From contig JAOVFP010000012.1 in NCBI GenBank assembly GCA_025738555.1, positions 1,054,001 through 1,118,000 of the forward strand: a DNA stretch of 64,000 nucleotides, in the 5' to 3' direction. The notes under the pieces were generated by a model, which made no database searches, was not told the DNA's origin, and saw only the letters and a list, made by a program, of their open reading frames with translations. Made by a program: the position numbers and the translations under genes. Source of the stretch: Cyathus striatus (Eukaryota; Basidiomycota; Agaricomycetes; Agaricales; Nidulariaceae). Each line of letters opens with the position of its first letter. Within the stretch, counting starts at the first letter, position 1. Below, one piece after another: positions 46,593 to 58,385 of the stretch.

Positions 46593-49103
46593 ATGGCCTT
46601 CAACGGTGCGCATGGTTTTATCGTGAATGGAGGCATTCATATGGTGGATAACAGCCGTCGAGGAGAATCCGGTGCATATTATTAAGTTTGTTTTACATGC
46701 TGGAGTGCAGATACGAGTTTGAAAAGGTTGAACATTCTTCTTAATGCTGCATGTCTTGCAGCAGGTCATCAATCAGATGAACGATATGACCCACCTAAAT
46801 GCCACCCTGATACGAGAAGGGCCGTGATTAGAGAGATCTTGTCTTGGGTGGACTCAAAAAACCCAGAGAAAAGGATTAAGTGGTTGTCTGGACCTGCAGG
46901 AGCAGGGAAATCGTCAATTGCTCAGACCATTGCGGAGATATGTGATAATGAAGGAAAGCTCGTCTCGAGCTTCTTTTCGCGAACAAGCACCGGTACTGGA
47001 AGAGATGATGGGAAAAAGCTTGTCTCTACCATCGCTTACCATCTCTCAATCGCAATACCTGCAACAAAAGAGTTTATCCTCGCTGAGATCGAGCGGAATC
47101 CAGGCATATTAACGTATGCAATGAAAGTACAAGTGCAGAAGTTGGTTATAGAACCATTGCAGCATGCAATAGCACAGTACTATACAGTTGAAGAACGTAC
47201 CCCAGAATTGGTGATTATTGACGGTCTGGACGAGTACAATGATTGAAAGGTTCAAGTTATGATTATTCAAGTACTTACATGGGTTACATTACAGCTTTCA
47301 GTTCATCTACGGTTTCTTATTGCAAGCAGGCCAGAGCTGGAAATAAGGAACATGTTTGATTCGCGATCCATCCGTGATCTTTGCACGCGATTGGTCCTTG
47401 ATGACCATTATACACCTGATAAAGACATAAAAATCTATCTGCAAAGTGAATTCACCAGGATTAAGGAGGAACATACTCTAGCCTCAGTATTATCTGGGGA
47501 TGCAGACCACGAGTGGCCATCTGAAAAAGATATATGGAGACTGGTGGAAAAATCTTCGAGACAATTCATCTATGCATCCACTATTATCAAGTACATTGAA
47601 AATAACCGTCGTGATCCCAGGGAACAACTTCATACAATTATTCATATACATCCAGGAGCTTGTATAGAATCACCATATGCGGAGCTGGATGCAGTGTATA
47701 CCCACATCCTCGAGACTGCTGTGATGTTACAAGACTATAATTCTATTTCCCTGATCTTTATGGCATTGGTCTATGCAAGAGCACTTGCATCATTTATTGA
47801 TGCATGGGAACCCAGTAGGATATTCTAACTGTTTCAAAGCTTGCGATATTCTTGGGACTTAAACAAAGTATAATAAGGTTGTTGCTTGTGGATCTTCACT
47901 CGGTTATGCATACCCAAGTTCAACCCTTGCAGAACATCGGCAACCCATCCGATTCTTCCATGCATCTTTCATGGACTTCCTACGGGACTCCTCTAGGTCG
48001 GGAAAAATTTTCATCTCCAAGGAAAAGGCACACGTCTTCCTTGGAAAACACTGTTTTACGACAATTGTGGAGATGAGTCCATCATCAATACTCGACGAGG
48101 GTGATTTGGGCGAGGTACAACAATATGCATTTCTTGCATATTTTTATCACATGATATGGAGTGAATTCGATGAAGAACTATTGAAGAGCATTCGAGGACT
48201 GGAAAATGCCCAGGAAATTGTACAGAAAATAATTCTCCAGTTATCAATAGTTGGCATAGGATGTATACTTGGTCAAATGTTTACATTTAATCTCACAGCT
48301 GTGGATAGCTCAGTAGGTTTAATCGTTCTCATGAAACATCTACTCAACAATTAACTACATATTAAGTAGGATTTAGTTATTCCGGCAACAGAAAGGCTAA
48401 GTAATGTCTGTAGCTATATATCAAGCGCGGTAGATGAAGTCGCGCGGAGGGAAAACGACAGCCTTGAGGCTATAATCTCCTTCAAAATGACAAAATTGTT
48501 TCTGAAGATGACCAATGATCATATTGATTATTATTATTACTGGAAAGCTGTGATGCTGGATAGTCCTACGAGAGCAAGAAGTTACTTTTTAGACGACAAG
48601 AAGTGTCGGGGTCTGTTCCGTCGCGTATGGGAAGCATTATATGCTAATTGGCAAAATAATTATGGGTGAGCTGGTGCTATGTACTAATAATATATACTAA
48701 TACTATTAGTTAGTGTAGCTCTTGGATTTTCTCACAATGTTCTTGTACGAAGTTTTAACGACAAAGACGTCCGACATTTTATGGCACTCGAACATTTACT
48801 CAAGAGAATCAATCCATGTGCAGAATTTGGAATGTTCCTTCGAAACCACTTTACGAAGCTGATGCTCTCGTTGAGAAATGCTATCGATAAGAGGCCGCCT
48901 TCTTCGCATAATAGTCTAGGATGGCAATGGAAGGGGAGCATATTATTTGATGGCCAATGCATTGAAGTTCTGGCATCGCTAGAACTTGCTATTGATGAAT
49001 ATTTAAAAGTAAGTCATTGGTAGTATGGTGATCAACGCATGATAATTTAAGTCAATAATTATAGGCTAGCAATTCACTCCAGTCTCATCAAAATAATTTA
49101 TGA
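46593..49103 (+). pseudogene. NACHT NOD-like receptor, copy D (pseudogene)
   Basis: Exon 1 (46593-46671) reads MAFNGAHGFIV and VDNSRRGESG. Exon 2 begins at 46711 in correct phase with YDPPKCHPDTRRAVIREI and WLSGPAGAGKSSIAQTIAE. The NACHT block LVIIDGLDEYND is followed directly by TGA (47244-47246), where the paralogues have CGA in DECNDRKVQ. The Cys of that motif has also become Tyr. Two frameshifts follow, near 47815-47840 and 47905-47935. The rest is recognisable: FFHASFMDFLRDSSRSGK, YYYYWKAVMLD, FMALEHLLKRINP and the end ASNSLQSHQNNL. All exon borders of the family are still visible. This is an older pseudogene than copy C. Confidence 0.85.
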
Positions 49104-49448
49104 ATCGTGATGTTTTGACCGCAGCCAGTTTTTGGGTTCTCTAATTCTACTGTAATTAGCTTAAAAACTTAATATAAACGTGCGAACTGGTTTGAGGAAT
49201 AACTTCAAGTTCTGGTCAGTAAATATCAACAAAATTTAAGGTCTGGGTTTCATCACGTAGCTAGTTAGATGTCGATTGTCTAGGAAGTAGAAGTCGGAAT
49301 TGATTCAAATTATAGTTAAATACCCCAAAAAGGGCGTGGGAAAGGAATCAGCGTGGGCTTGCTGGTTGCCTGCCCTGGACTGATTACATTGGATCATCGC
49401 CAGGAGGCAAAGGGGCTGCAGCGCACCTCATCTCCACCACTGATAACC

Positions 49449-52400
49449 ATGTCAGACCCATCCACTCCCCCAAAGCCCAAGCCAGGCTCCCTACGAGATA
49501 GAATCGCCGCCTTCGAAAAGAGCGCCTCAGCGCCCCAACCAGCAGCACCAGCACCAGCAGTGCGCCCCAAGCCAGCCGGATTCGCAAGCTGGAAACCCAA
49601 GCAGCCTTCACCGCCCTCATCGCCTGCTGCAGAGCGCGATGTTGCTTCTGCTGCGACGGCCAAGGCTGGCGGGATGAGTGCGACTGATGCAAAGGAGAGT
49701 ATTGGAAAGGGGGGCAGCTTGAAGGAGAGGATGGCGGCGTTGCAGGGGAAGGGGGCCTTTGGGGCTCCTGCGCCGCCGCCTATTGCGCCTAAGCCTGCTG
49801 TTGAGAGGCCTAAATGGAAGCCCCCGCCTGCTCCAGTTGTGGTGCCTGAGGAAAAGGAGGAGAAGGAGGAGCATAGGGAGAGGGAGGTGACGTCGCCTCC
49901 TCCATCTGTTAAGTCTCCCAAGCCAGAATCTATCAAATCAGTTGAGGTGGCTGAGGAGAAGCCATCTGAGCCTGAGCCTGCTGCCGAGGGCGAGGAGGGC
50001 GAGGCAGACCCAGAGGAAGAAGAGAGACAGCGTCGTGCTGCGATCGCTGCTCGCATGGCTCGTCTGGGAGGTGCTAGACTAGGCATGGCTCCTCCCGTCT
50101 TTGGCAAGCCTGCTATGAAGAAGCCTGAGCCTCACAAGCAGGAGGAGAAGGAGAAGGTCGAGCATAAGGACGAGCCTGCTGAATCTAAGGATGAAGACGC
50201 CGCTGTCAAGGCGGATGATGCTCCAAAGGAACACATCAAGCACGATGAATCTACAACTGAGACAATCACGGAAGGTAAGTCTATCAGCACTCTACTACTT
50301 TATCATACGCTAACTCGAACTAGGCAATATAGTCACCTCTCCTCCTCAAATCACATCTCCCGAACCGGGTATGCCATTTCTTCGTAATCTACGATACATT
50401 TACTAATATTTTTCCTCAGAATTAGTATCGGAGGACAAGACCACAGATTTATCTGCCTCCGCCTCTGTAGATTCTGAGGGACATGTTCGTAGCCAAGCGT
50501 CGATGCCTATTCCTGCTGTCCCACGGCGCGCAGGCCCACCAAGGCGCAAGACCCCCAAATCACCTGCTGCACCTCCATCAGAGACAGCTGCCAAACTCGA
50601 AGCTGAAGCCTTCGGCGAAGCTCCTGTACCTCCTGTAACTGAAGAAGCAGATAAAGCTGTTCCCGCTGAGCATGCCGAAGACAAAGCCGAAGAAGCCAAG
50701 TCTATCGAAGAGAAACACGCTGAGGCAGAACATGAGCTTGAGCAGGAGCATGCAATTGAAGCCACAGCTCCAGTTGGAATTCCTGAAGGTACTCCCAATT
50801 TCGAGTATGTGCCTACTCAACCTGAGCCTGATGAAATAGCAACAGCGCATCCCGAGAAGGACGTACGTGAAGCTGAAGAGGAAGAGGCTCATCATGTTTC
50901 TGCTGCTGCACATGCTGTCGAAGAGGAGAAGGAACACCTTGCTGCACCTGTTCCTGAGCCTGAAGCTCAGTCTCCCATCCCTGTAAAGGCCGAAGAGGAG
51001 GAGGAAGTAACGGAGCACGTTGAAGCTGTTGTTGCTGAAGTTGCGCAGGAGACTGAAGACGATGAGGAAGAAGCGAGGAAGAAGCGTTTGGCGGGGAAAT
51101 TGGCTAAGATGGGCGGTGTTAATCCACTCGCTCCTCCGCCTGCACGTGCCCCTCAGCGTCAATCGTCTACTTCTTCTGAATCACATGCTCCTCCTCCCGT
51201 TTCTGCTCCTGAGCCCAAGAGGCGTGATTCGGTTAGGAAGTCGAGTGTAGATTCCTCTATTTCCGATAGCATTTACGAGCCTGCAGTGGAAGAGCAAGAA
51301 GAGGCCCCAACGCAGGTATCAGAAGAAACTCTTGTTAAAGCGGTCGAAGAGACTGTAGCTGAAGTAGCTGAGGAGGAAGAGGAGGAAGAAGCGAGGAGGA
51401 AGAGGATCGCAGAACGGTTGGCCAAGATGGGGGGTGTTAATCCTTTTGCTGTCCCTCAGCCTCGTCCCCAGCGTAGGCCATCTGCTGAGGAGGATAGGCC
51501 TGTTCCTGCTAAGAGGGATAGCGTTGGCTCAGTTTCTTCCCAGCGCAAGGCTTCTGCCGAGGGGGATAGGCCTGTTCCAGTTAAGAGGGGCAGCGTTGGT
51601 TCGGTTTCTGCTCCTCAGCGCAAGTCTTCGATCGCGGAGGAAGACGTTTCGCATAGGTCTCCTCCACTCAAAAGGGACAGTGTCGGTTCGATTAAAGCTC
51701 CAGCAAAGAGAGATAGCGTCGGTTCGATCGAAGTCCCGCAGAGGAGGGAGTCAGTAAGGAGATCAAGTGTTGATTCGACCCACCAAGATACCGCTGGGGA
51801 TAAGCCAGAAATAGCAGCGAAGTCACCAGAGATACCAGCGACAGCAGCTAGCCCTGAAATTATTAAGGAGGAGGAAGGAGAAGATGGTAAATTCTAATTA
51901 TATCTTTTTCGTGTTGTTCCTTGTAATAATATCAATTGTTCTCTTCCCCCCCTTTTTTTCCTGCTTTTCTCAGACGGCAATTATAGCGTTGCGGTTTCCG
52001 AACTCGATAAGGAAAGATACGAATCAGATAACGAGGAAGAGGAGGATGCGGTTTATGGGCAGCATCCTGTTGCGGTTAAGACTGCGGGAATATCTCACGA
52101 TGAAGCTGAGGATCTGGTGGAGGAAGTTGATGATGAGGGGGACGTCGCCCCTTCGTCGCCCCCGCCCCCGCCTGTCCGCCCGACTCGTACGTTGTCCATG
52201 GATCAACCCTATTCACCAGCTTCAGTGCGAACAGCTGAACGTGCGTTGTCACCGCCTGCGGTCTCTTTACCCCCTCGCCGCGGGGTTCCCCCGCCCCCAC
52301 CTCCCCAAGAGGATGAAGATGACGAACTCGATGACGAGATGGACGAATCGGCATCTGAACATCTCGCAGCTTCGACCTTGTTCGTCCCGCCTCCTCGCGC

Positions 52401-54742
52401 TCGGGGACAAAGCGTAGATGACGACTACGAGTCAGATGGATACGATAGGCGGCATAGAAATTTTGATGAAGAGAGCACGGATAATGAATCTAGTGTTGCT
52501 ATTCCTATCCCGCATCGTGCTTCTATGGCCTTTGCTGCTCAAGCACTTGCGTCTGCGGATAGCGATGCTGAGTATCCACCTAGTGGGACTGTCACTGGTC
52601 GTCCTAAGAGAGCTATTCCGAATATTCCTCGTCCTCCCTCGTCGGATATTGGGGATTCAGACTTTGGAGGGGAGATGTTGCCTACTCGTCCTAGAGTTTC
52701 GCCTGGCACCCCGTCGTATGATAGTGTGGCGCTGAGTGTGGCGTCGGAGGAGTTGGACGAGAGGACGCCGGTTGTTAGGTCCCCCCCTGTTGGACGCTCG
52801 TTCCCTCCTCCTCCTGTAGAATCCCCGGTTGTTCCTGAAGTTGAACAAGAGGTATTAGATGAGGAGGAAGGTGGTAAGTACTTTGAGCTACTATTTTTGT
52901 GTCAGTATTCACCTATTGCTAGATCCCATTGATCCAAATTTCCACAGTCCAAGCAGACAAGCTTCTAGTGCAAATCTACGAAGCACAGCGCAAGGACAGG
53001 GTAACACAGTCCCTTCCCCCGTTTCTCCTCCACCTGTAGAAGAGGAAGAAGAAGAGACAGAACAAGCTCGACGACGCACCATCGCTGAACGTATGGCCAA
53101 ATTAGGAGGTATTCGCTTCGGTGCTCCTCCGATTCCGGCATCCATCAGTCGTCGTCCACCTTCCTCTGCTGAAGAAACAGCTGAAGAGGAAGCGACAGAG
53201 CAGTCTGAGTTGACGGAGGAAGAGGAGGAGAGAGCTAGGAAGGCGCGTATTGCTGTTAAACTTGCTGGGATGGGTGGGATGAGGATTGGTATGATTCCTG
53301 GAATGGCACCTCCTCCTAGGGCGAAGGCGCCTGAACAGACTATGTCGACCTCGCCTCCTCAACGTGCTGTTCCTCCCGCTCGTCCCCTACCACCACCTCA
53401 AGCTGAAGAGGATGAGGTATCTGCAAAATTGCAGCGTGGTCCTCCATCTCGACCACCCCCTCCTCCACAGGACGACTCGGAGGCGTCTGACGATGGTGTT
53501 AAAGTTGAAGCAGAGGAAAGCGAGTTGGAGGAGGTGAGCTATGAGGAAGTCGAGCCTATTCACGAAGCTCCTCCCCCAGTGCCCACCCGCATGGGCCGTC
53601 GTTCATCCGCTACCGCCTCCATCCGCCGGGACTCGCAAGAAGCTCGATCTCCCCTACCTCTCCACGGCCCGCATCGGGCCGACCACCTGTTCCTACTGGT
53701 CTTCCCCCGCGTAAATCCAGTACTGGAACAGTAAGGTCGCCCACGAGGAGTGGATCTATGGACTCGTATAGCCAGAGACAGCCGCTGGTGCATAAGTCGC
53801 ATTCGGAGTATGTGATGGTTGATGAACCAGATATTATTGAGTCTGAGGAGAGGGAGGAGACTCCACCCCCTCCCCCTGCCCGCCCTGCACACCGTCCTCC
53901 TCCACCTCGCGCTGTCCCTTCTGCACCTCGTCCTCCTGCTGTTGCTAGCGATAGTATCTCCTCGCAATGGGAGCTCCCTTCCATTCCTACTTCGTCTCTG
54001 GAATTCAGTGGAGGAAGTAGTGATCTTTCAATGTCCTGGACCGAAGCGGGTGATTCATATACACAAGGGCATGGACCCTCCTCTCCTCCTCCTCCACCTC
54101 CTCCCGCTAAGGAACCTGCACCCCATCATCACCATCAGACGGAACGTAACTGGACCCCCGACGAGCTAATGGAAATCTGGGGTCGCATCGGGGTGCAAGT
54201 CTGCGAAAGCGCAACGCAGCTCTTCGAGAAATCTAAACGCACTCTCGTAGGCGACGGGTCGTACCGTGGGTTCTTAGCCGCTGTGCTCAACGAAGTTGCC
54301 AACGCCGCACCCCTCTCACATGGATACGGGTATCTGATCTACGCGCAGACGGGGTCCGCGGTGCAGAAGAGGATAAGCGATATTCTGCCCGGCGATGTGG
54401 TAGAGGTTTCGGATGCTAAATTTAAGGGGCATAAGGGAATTCAGATGTATAATTTGCACGTAGGCGCGGAGGAGCCGCTTGTGGGTGTTGTGGAGGAATT
54501 TGAGGCGAGGAAGAGTAAGGTTAGGGTGTTCAAGGCGAATCAGCACGTTGGGCAGCAGGTGAGTTTCATTCTTATAGTGATAGGTGAAAAGGGCTGACGA
54601 GTAGATGTAGAGCGTTGAAAGCTCGAGTTATAAGCTTGAAGATTTGAAGAGTGGAAGTGTTAAGGTGAGTCTCTGCGGCTGTCTACAGTGGACAGGCTGA
54701 TAGTTCGTGTCTTAGGTATACCGTGTGTTGCCTGCAAACTAA
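49449..54742 (+). CDS. BBC1/AIM3-like cortical actin-patch protein (possible frameshift)
   Basis: Seven exons: 49449-50274, 50324-50368, 50420-51886, 51974-52873, 52948-54558, 54611-54664 and 54716-54742. Most of the protein is Pro/Glu/Ser-rich. A motif recurs five times: AIAARMARLGG, RLAGKLAKMGG, RIAERLAKMGG, TIAERMAKLGG and RIAVKLAGMGG. RRDSV-type repeats follow. The last about 190 residues form a folded region: WTPDELMEIWGRIGVQVCES, FEKSKRTLVGDGSYRGFLAA, YGYLIYAQTGSAV, ILPGDVVEVSDAKFKGHKG and VKVYRVLPAN. It matches my memory of the BBC1/AIM3 C-terminal domain. Those proteins act at actin patches with type I myosin; I see no SH3 domain here. The frame shifts by one base in exon 5 near 53625-53650, from RRDSQEARS to SPTSPRPASGRPPVP. 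Confidence 0.7.
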
Positions 54743-55050
54743 AGGTTGAATGCGTTTTCTTGATTATAATCTCATATGGCTTGCTTTTTTGCTTTAACGG
54801 ATCTTTTTCTTCTTGCTACTCATTTTACCTCCTGCCTTTACTGGCCTGCATATAACTCATAGTACCAAACTCCAAATGACTCATGACCGGTTGCATTGCA
54901 TAACCATAACTCATAATACCAAATACTTTCGCAGAATTCATATATCTTGTGAAATTACTTTTTCACTGCGCATAATATTTAATCTACGTGAACCACCTAC
55001 CAGAGGGAAGATATTGACCCGTAAACCAAAAGCCCCATCGAAGACGAGTG
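54743..55050. other. Convergent intergenic region
   Basis: This short AT-rich spacer lies between the BBC1-like gene and the 3' end of NLR E. Nothing is recognised. Confidence 0.4.
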
Positions 55051-57525
55051 TCATTCAGGAGGTTGGAGGGAATCGCACACCTATGGTTATTGACAGTAAT
55101 CATGTATTGTACGATAGTCGATATTACTGATGGGCTTACTTTTAAATATTCATTAACAGCAAGTTCTAGCGATGCCACAATTTCGATGCACTGATTTTTA
55201 GTTATTTTCATGCGATCACTAAATATTGCGTTTCTGGTTCCATACAAAAATTGAGGCATCTTCAAGTTATCGAAATTATTCTTCACCCAGGTTATAAACT
55301 TTGATAAGTTATTCCTAACGAATACTCCATATTCTGCAGATGGCTCGATTCTCTTGAGTAAATATTCGAATACCATAAACTTCTCGATACCTTCCGTTCT
55401 GAACATTACGTTACTACTAATCAATAGTATTAAGATATATTATTAGTTCATGGTATCAGGCTAACACCTCACCAAGTACCAATATGAGCAAGCCAATCAC
55501 CAAACGACGATTCCCATATACGACGTATCAGCTTTTGACACTTGTTGCTATCTAAAATGTGGCCTTTTGCTCTCGTAGAGTTGTCCAGCATCACAGCTTG
55601 CCAGCAATAATATATGCCCTCCTTATTAGCCATCCCTCTAGACAATCTTGACATCTTAAATCTGAGCACGGCCTTATAAACGTCGATGTGCTTTCGCGCA
55701 ACTTCATCTACTGCGTCCGATACATAGCAATAAATATCGCGTAATCGCTCTGCTGCAGGGAGCACCATCTGCTGCATGATAAAATATTAGCGGGTTAAAT
55801 AGCTCTATAAAATAAAACTAAACCTACAGAGCTTTCTACAGCAGTAAAGTTGAATGTAAACATGTGAAGAAGTATCTCTCCTATATCTTCCTTTTTAAGC
55901 ACCAAAATGATTTTCCGCACCAGTTCTCGGGTCTGTTTTAGTCCTCGAAAAATCTGCAGCAGTTCTTCACAAAATCTACTCTGTTCCATGTGGTAAAAAT
56001 ATGCGTGAAATGCATAACTCTGCACGTTGCTTAAATATTCCCGATTGAGTTGTAACGGATCCATCTCCACAATTGTCTTAAGGCAGCATTTTCCAAGGAT
56101 GGCATGTGCATTTTCTTTGGCAATAAAATATTTTCCTGCTCTGGAAGAGTCCTGTAGGAAATCACCGAAAGATGCGTGGAAGAAGTGGATGAAATGGCCA
56201 CCTTGTGTAAGGGCTGGGATATATAGGGCTGAGTGAAGATCCACAAGCAATAAGGTCATTTCACACTGTGTAAAACCCAAGAGTGTTGCTAGCCTTGGAA
56301 TAGTGAGAATATTTTCTTGCGGGATCCATGGAGTATTGACGGAAAATGATGTATGATGTTCCTTTACATAGATCAGTGTCATGAAAATAACAGAAATAGA
56401 ACGGTAGTCTTGTGACATCACAGCAGTATCAAGAATATGGGTGTACACTGCATCCAGCTCCGCATATGGTGATCCTTTAAATGCTCCTCCAGTTCGTATA
56501 TCAATGATTGTACGTAATCGTTCTCGGGGATCATGACGGCTATCCTCAACATATTTGATGACAGTGGATGCATAGATGAATTGCCCTGATGATTTATCCA
56601 CCATTTTCCATATATCTTCATTGGATGGCCACTGGTCCATGTCTTTGAATAATAATGCCAGTGTATGCTCTTCCCTAATTCTGGAGAATTCACTTCGGAA
56701 ATAGACTTCTATGTCTTCATCAGGGGCATACTGGTCATCAAGTACAAGTTGTGTACAAAGGTCACGAACAGATCGGGAGTCAAATGTATTCCTAATTTCT
56801 AGCTCTGGCCTGCTTGCAATAAGAAATCGTAGATGGATGGAAGGTTGCGATGCAACCCAAGTAAGTAGTCGTATAACTGAAACTTGAACGTTTCGACCAT
56901 TGCATTCATCCAGACCATCAATGATCACTAATTTCGGTGTACATGGTTCCACTGCATCATGCTGTGCTATTACGCGCTGCAATGGTTTAATAATTAACTT
57001 TTGTGCTTGTTCCTTCATTGAACATCTTAGTATGGCAGGATTCTGTTCCATCTCGGTGAGGATGAACTTCTTTGTTGCAGGAATTGCGACAGAGAGGTGA
57101 TAAGCAATGGTAGGGATAAGCTTTTTTCCATCATTTCTTCCGTTACTGGTACTTGTTCGCGAGAAGAAAAAGCTCGAAGCGAGCTTTCCATCATTATCAC
57201 ATTGTTCGGCAATCGTCCGAGCAATTGACGATTTCCCTGCTCCAGCGGGTCCAGATAACCATTTAATCCTTCGCTCCGGCTCTTCTGAGTCCACCCAAGA
57301 CATGATTTCATTGATTACAGCCCTTCTCGTACCAGGATGGCATTTTGGTGGGTCAAGTCGTTCATCTGATTGGTATCCCGCTGCAATGCAAGCAGCATCA
57401 TGAATTAATTTCCATACTTTATAGCTCATGTTAGCACTCCAGTATTTGTGAAAATAATAATAATTGTTGCGCACGAGATTCTTCTTGATTCCGATGACTG
57501 TTATCCTCCGCATAGATATTTCCAT
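55051..57525 (-). CDS. NACHT-domain NOD-like receptor, copy E (apparently intact)
   Basis: Four coding exons read in frame to about 765 aa: 57525-55828, 55768-55473 (296 nt, as in copies A and B), 55413-55140 and 55080-55051. Motifs are LDPPKCHPGTRRAVINEI, WLSGPAGAGKSSIARTIAE, KLVIIDGLDECNGRNVQ, FLIASRPELEIRN, FFHASFGDFLQDSSRAGK, IYYCWQAVMLD, FMVFEYLLKRIEPS and the end VCDSLQPPE. The family's first exon is also visible upstream from ATG 57559 (MAFNNAHHITL), but its junction is one base out of phase. The continuous frame from ATG 57525 is the simpler model, and a further ATG lies just before SYKVWKLIHDAAC. As in the other copies there are no C-terminal repeat domains. An F-box/LRR gene lies upstream on the same strand. 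Confidence 0.82.
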
Positions 57526-57769
57526 TCAAAGTAATATGGTGCGCATTGTTAAAAGCCATGACGGATAAAGATGTTAGGAGACAATTGTAAGGGTGGTCGC
57601 ACGGTGTCAACCATCTGGTCATGCATCATGCGCCTTGATTCATGCATGAAACTTTTAATAAAACTTTTAACGCGCCAGGAGTTGCTGTCGAGGCCTGAGG
57701 CCCAGTCAAAAGTCACGCGGGTGTGGGGCGGTGGCATCCGGGGATTGTGGTGGCGTCTGACACTCTGCA

Positions 57770-57854
57770 GTTTTCGGAGCTTCTCGGAGGTCAAATGCTC
57801 ACATATTAGGCATAATATTTCTGGTATATGTGGAAATGTGGAGGGAGAATACAT
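57770..57854 (-). pseudogene. N-terminal fragment of an F-box/LRR gene
   Basis: About 28 codons (MYSPSTFPHIPEILCLICEH then LTSEK) match the first exon of the F-box/LRR genes at 34.7 and 60.1 kb. After that the sequence diverges. It is a truncated duplicate lying between NLR E and the complete F-box/LRR gene. Confidence 0.7.
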
Positions 57855-57859
57855 GAAAT

Positions 57860-58385
57860 GACAGGAAACCCCGGTTGCAATGATGATAGTTTATTGAGAC
57901 ACATGGCGAGTGTAACTAAGTACCAGCTACCTAACAACTTTCACTTCCAAGCAAACATACACACATAAGTCTCAATCGTGAAACAGCAACTTGGTAGTTG
58001 GAAGATCTTGGTTGGACTATTATTATTATGATTTATCTGGCAGACGGCTTAGCTCCGTTTTTTCAAAGTATATTGCTGTATTAAGACCTAGCCGAAATAC
58101 CTGCTTACTATACTCACTCCAATGTGTTCACCATGGGTTTAGATCGATACTAGAAAGGTGGAGGTAGGGGTAATACCAATAACCTATCATAAAGTTATTT
58201 AACATGTAGGAGAGGTTATGGAGTCCAGAGCTCGAGAAGTCTGCGATTCGGATTGTAATCATTAGACGAAGTGACGTGACTAGCTAGCATCGAGGCAGTT
58301 TTAAGATAACAAAGGACTAATAGAAACTTATTTATGAAATTCAGAAATCTGGTATATAATGTTTCCACAGATCAATGGCTGAATT
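57860..58385. other. Intergenic, nothing recognised
   Basis: This AT-rich spacer follows the stop of the minus-strand F-box/LRR gene. No frame or element was identified. Confidence 0.4.

Noticed and set aside
49394..50107. Minus-strand frame of 237 codons opposite the BBC1-like gene
   Set aside because: It is a mirror of low-complexity coding sequence, with Gly/Ala/Ser content only.
53530..53579. Intron GTGAGC...CCCCAG to explain the BBC1 frame change
   Set aside because: Removing these 46 bases puts the sequence in the third frame, which stops at once; it does not reach the frame of the conserved domain.
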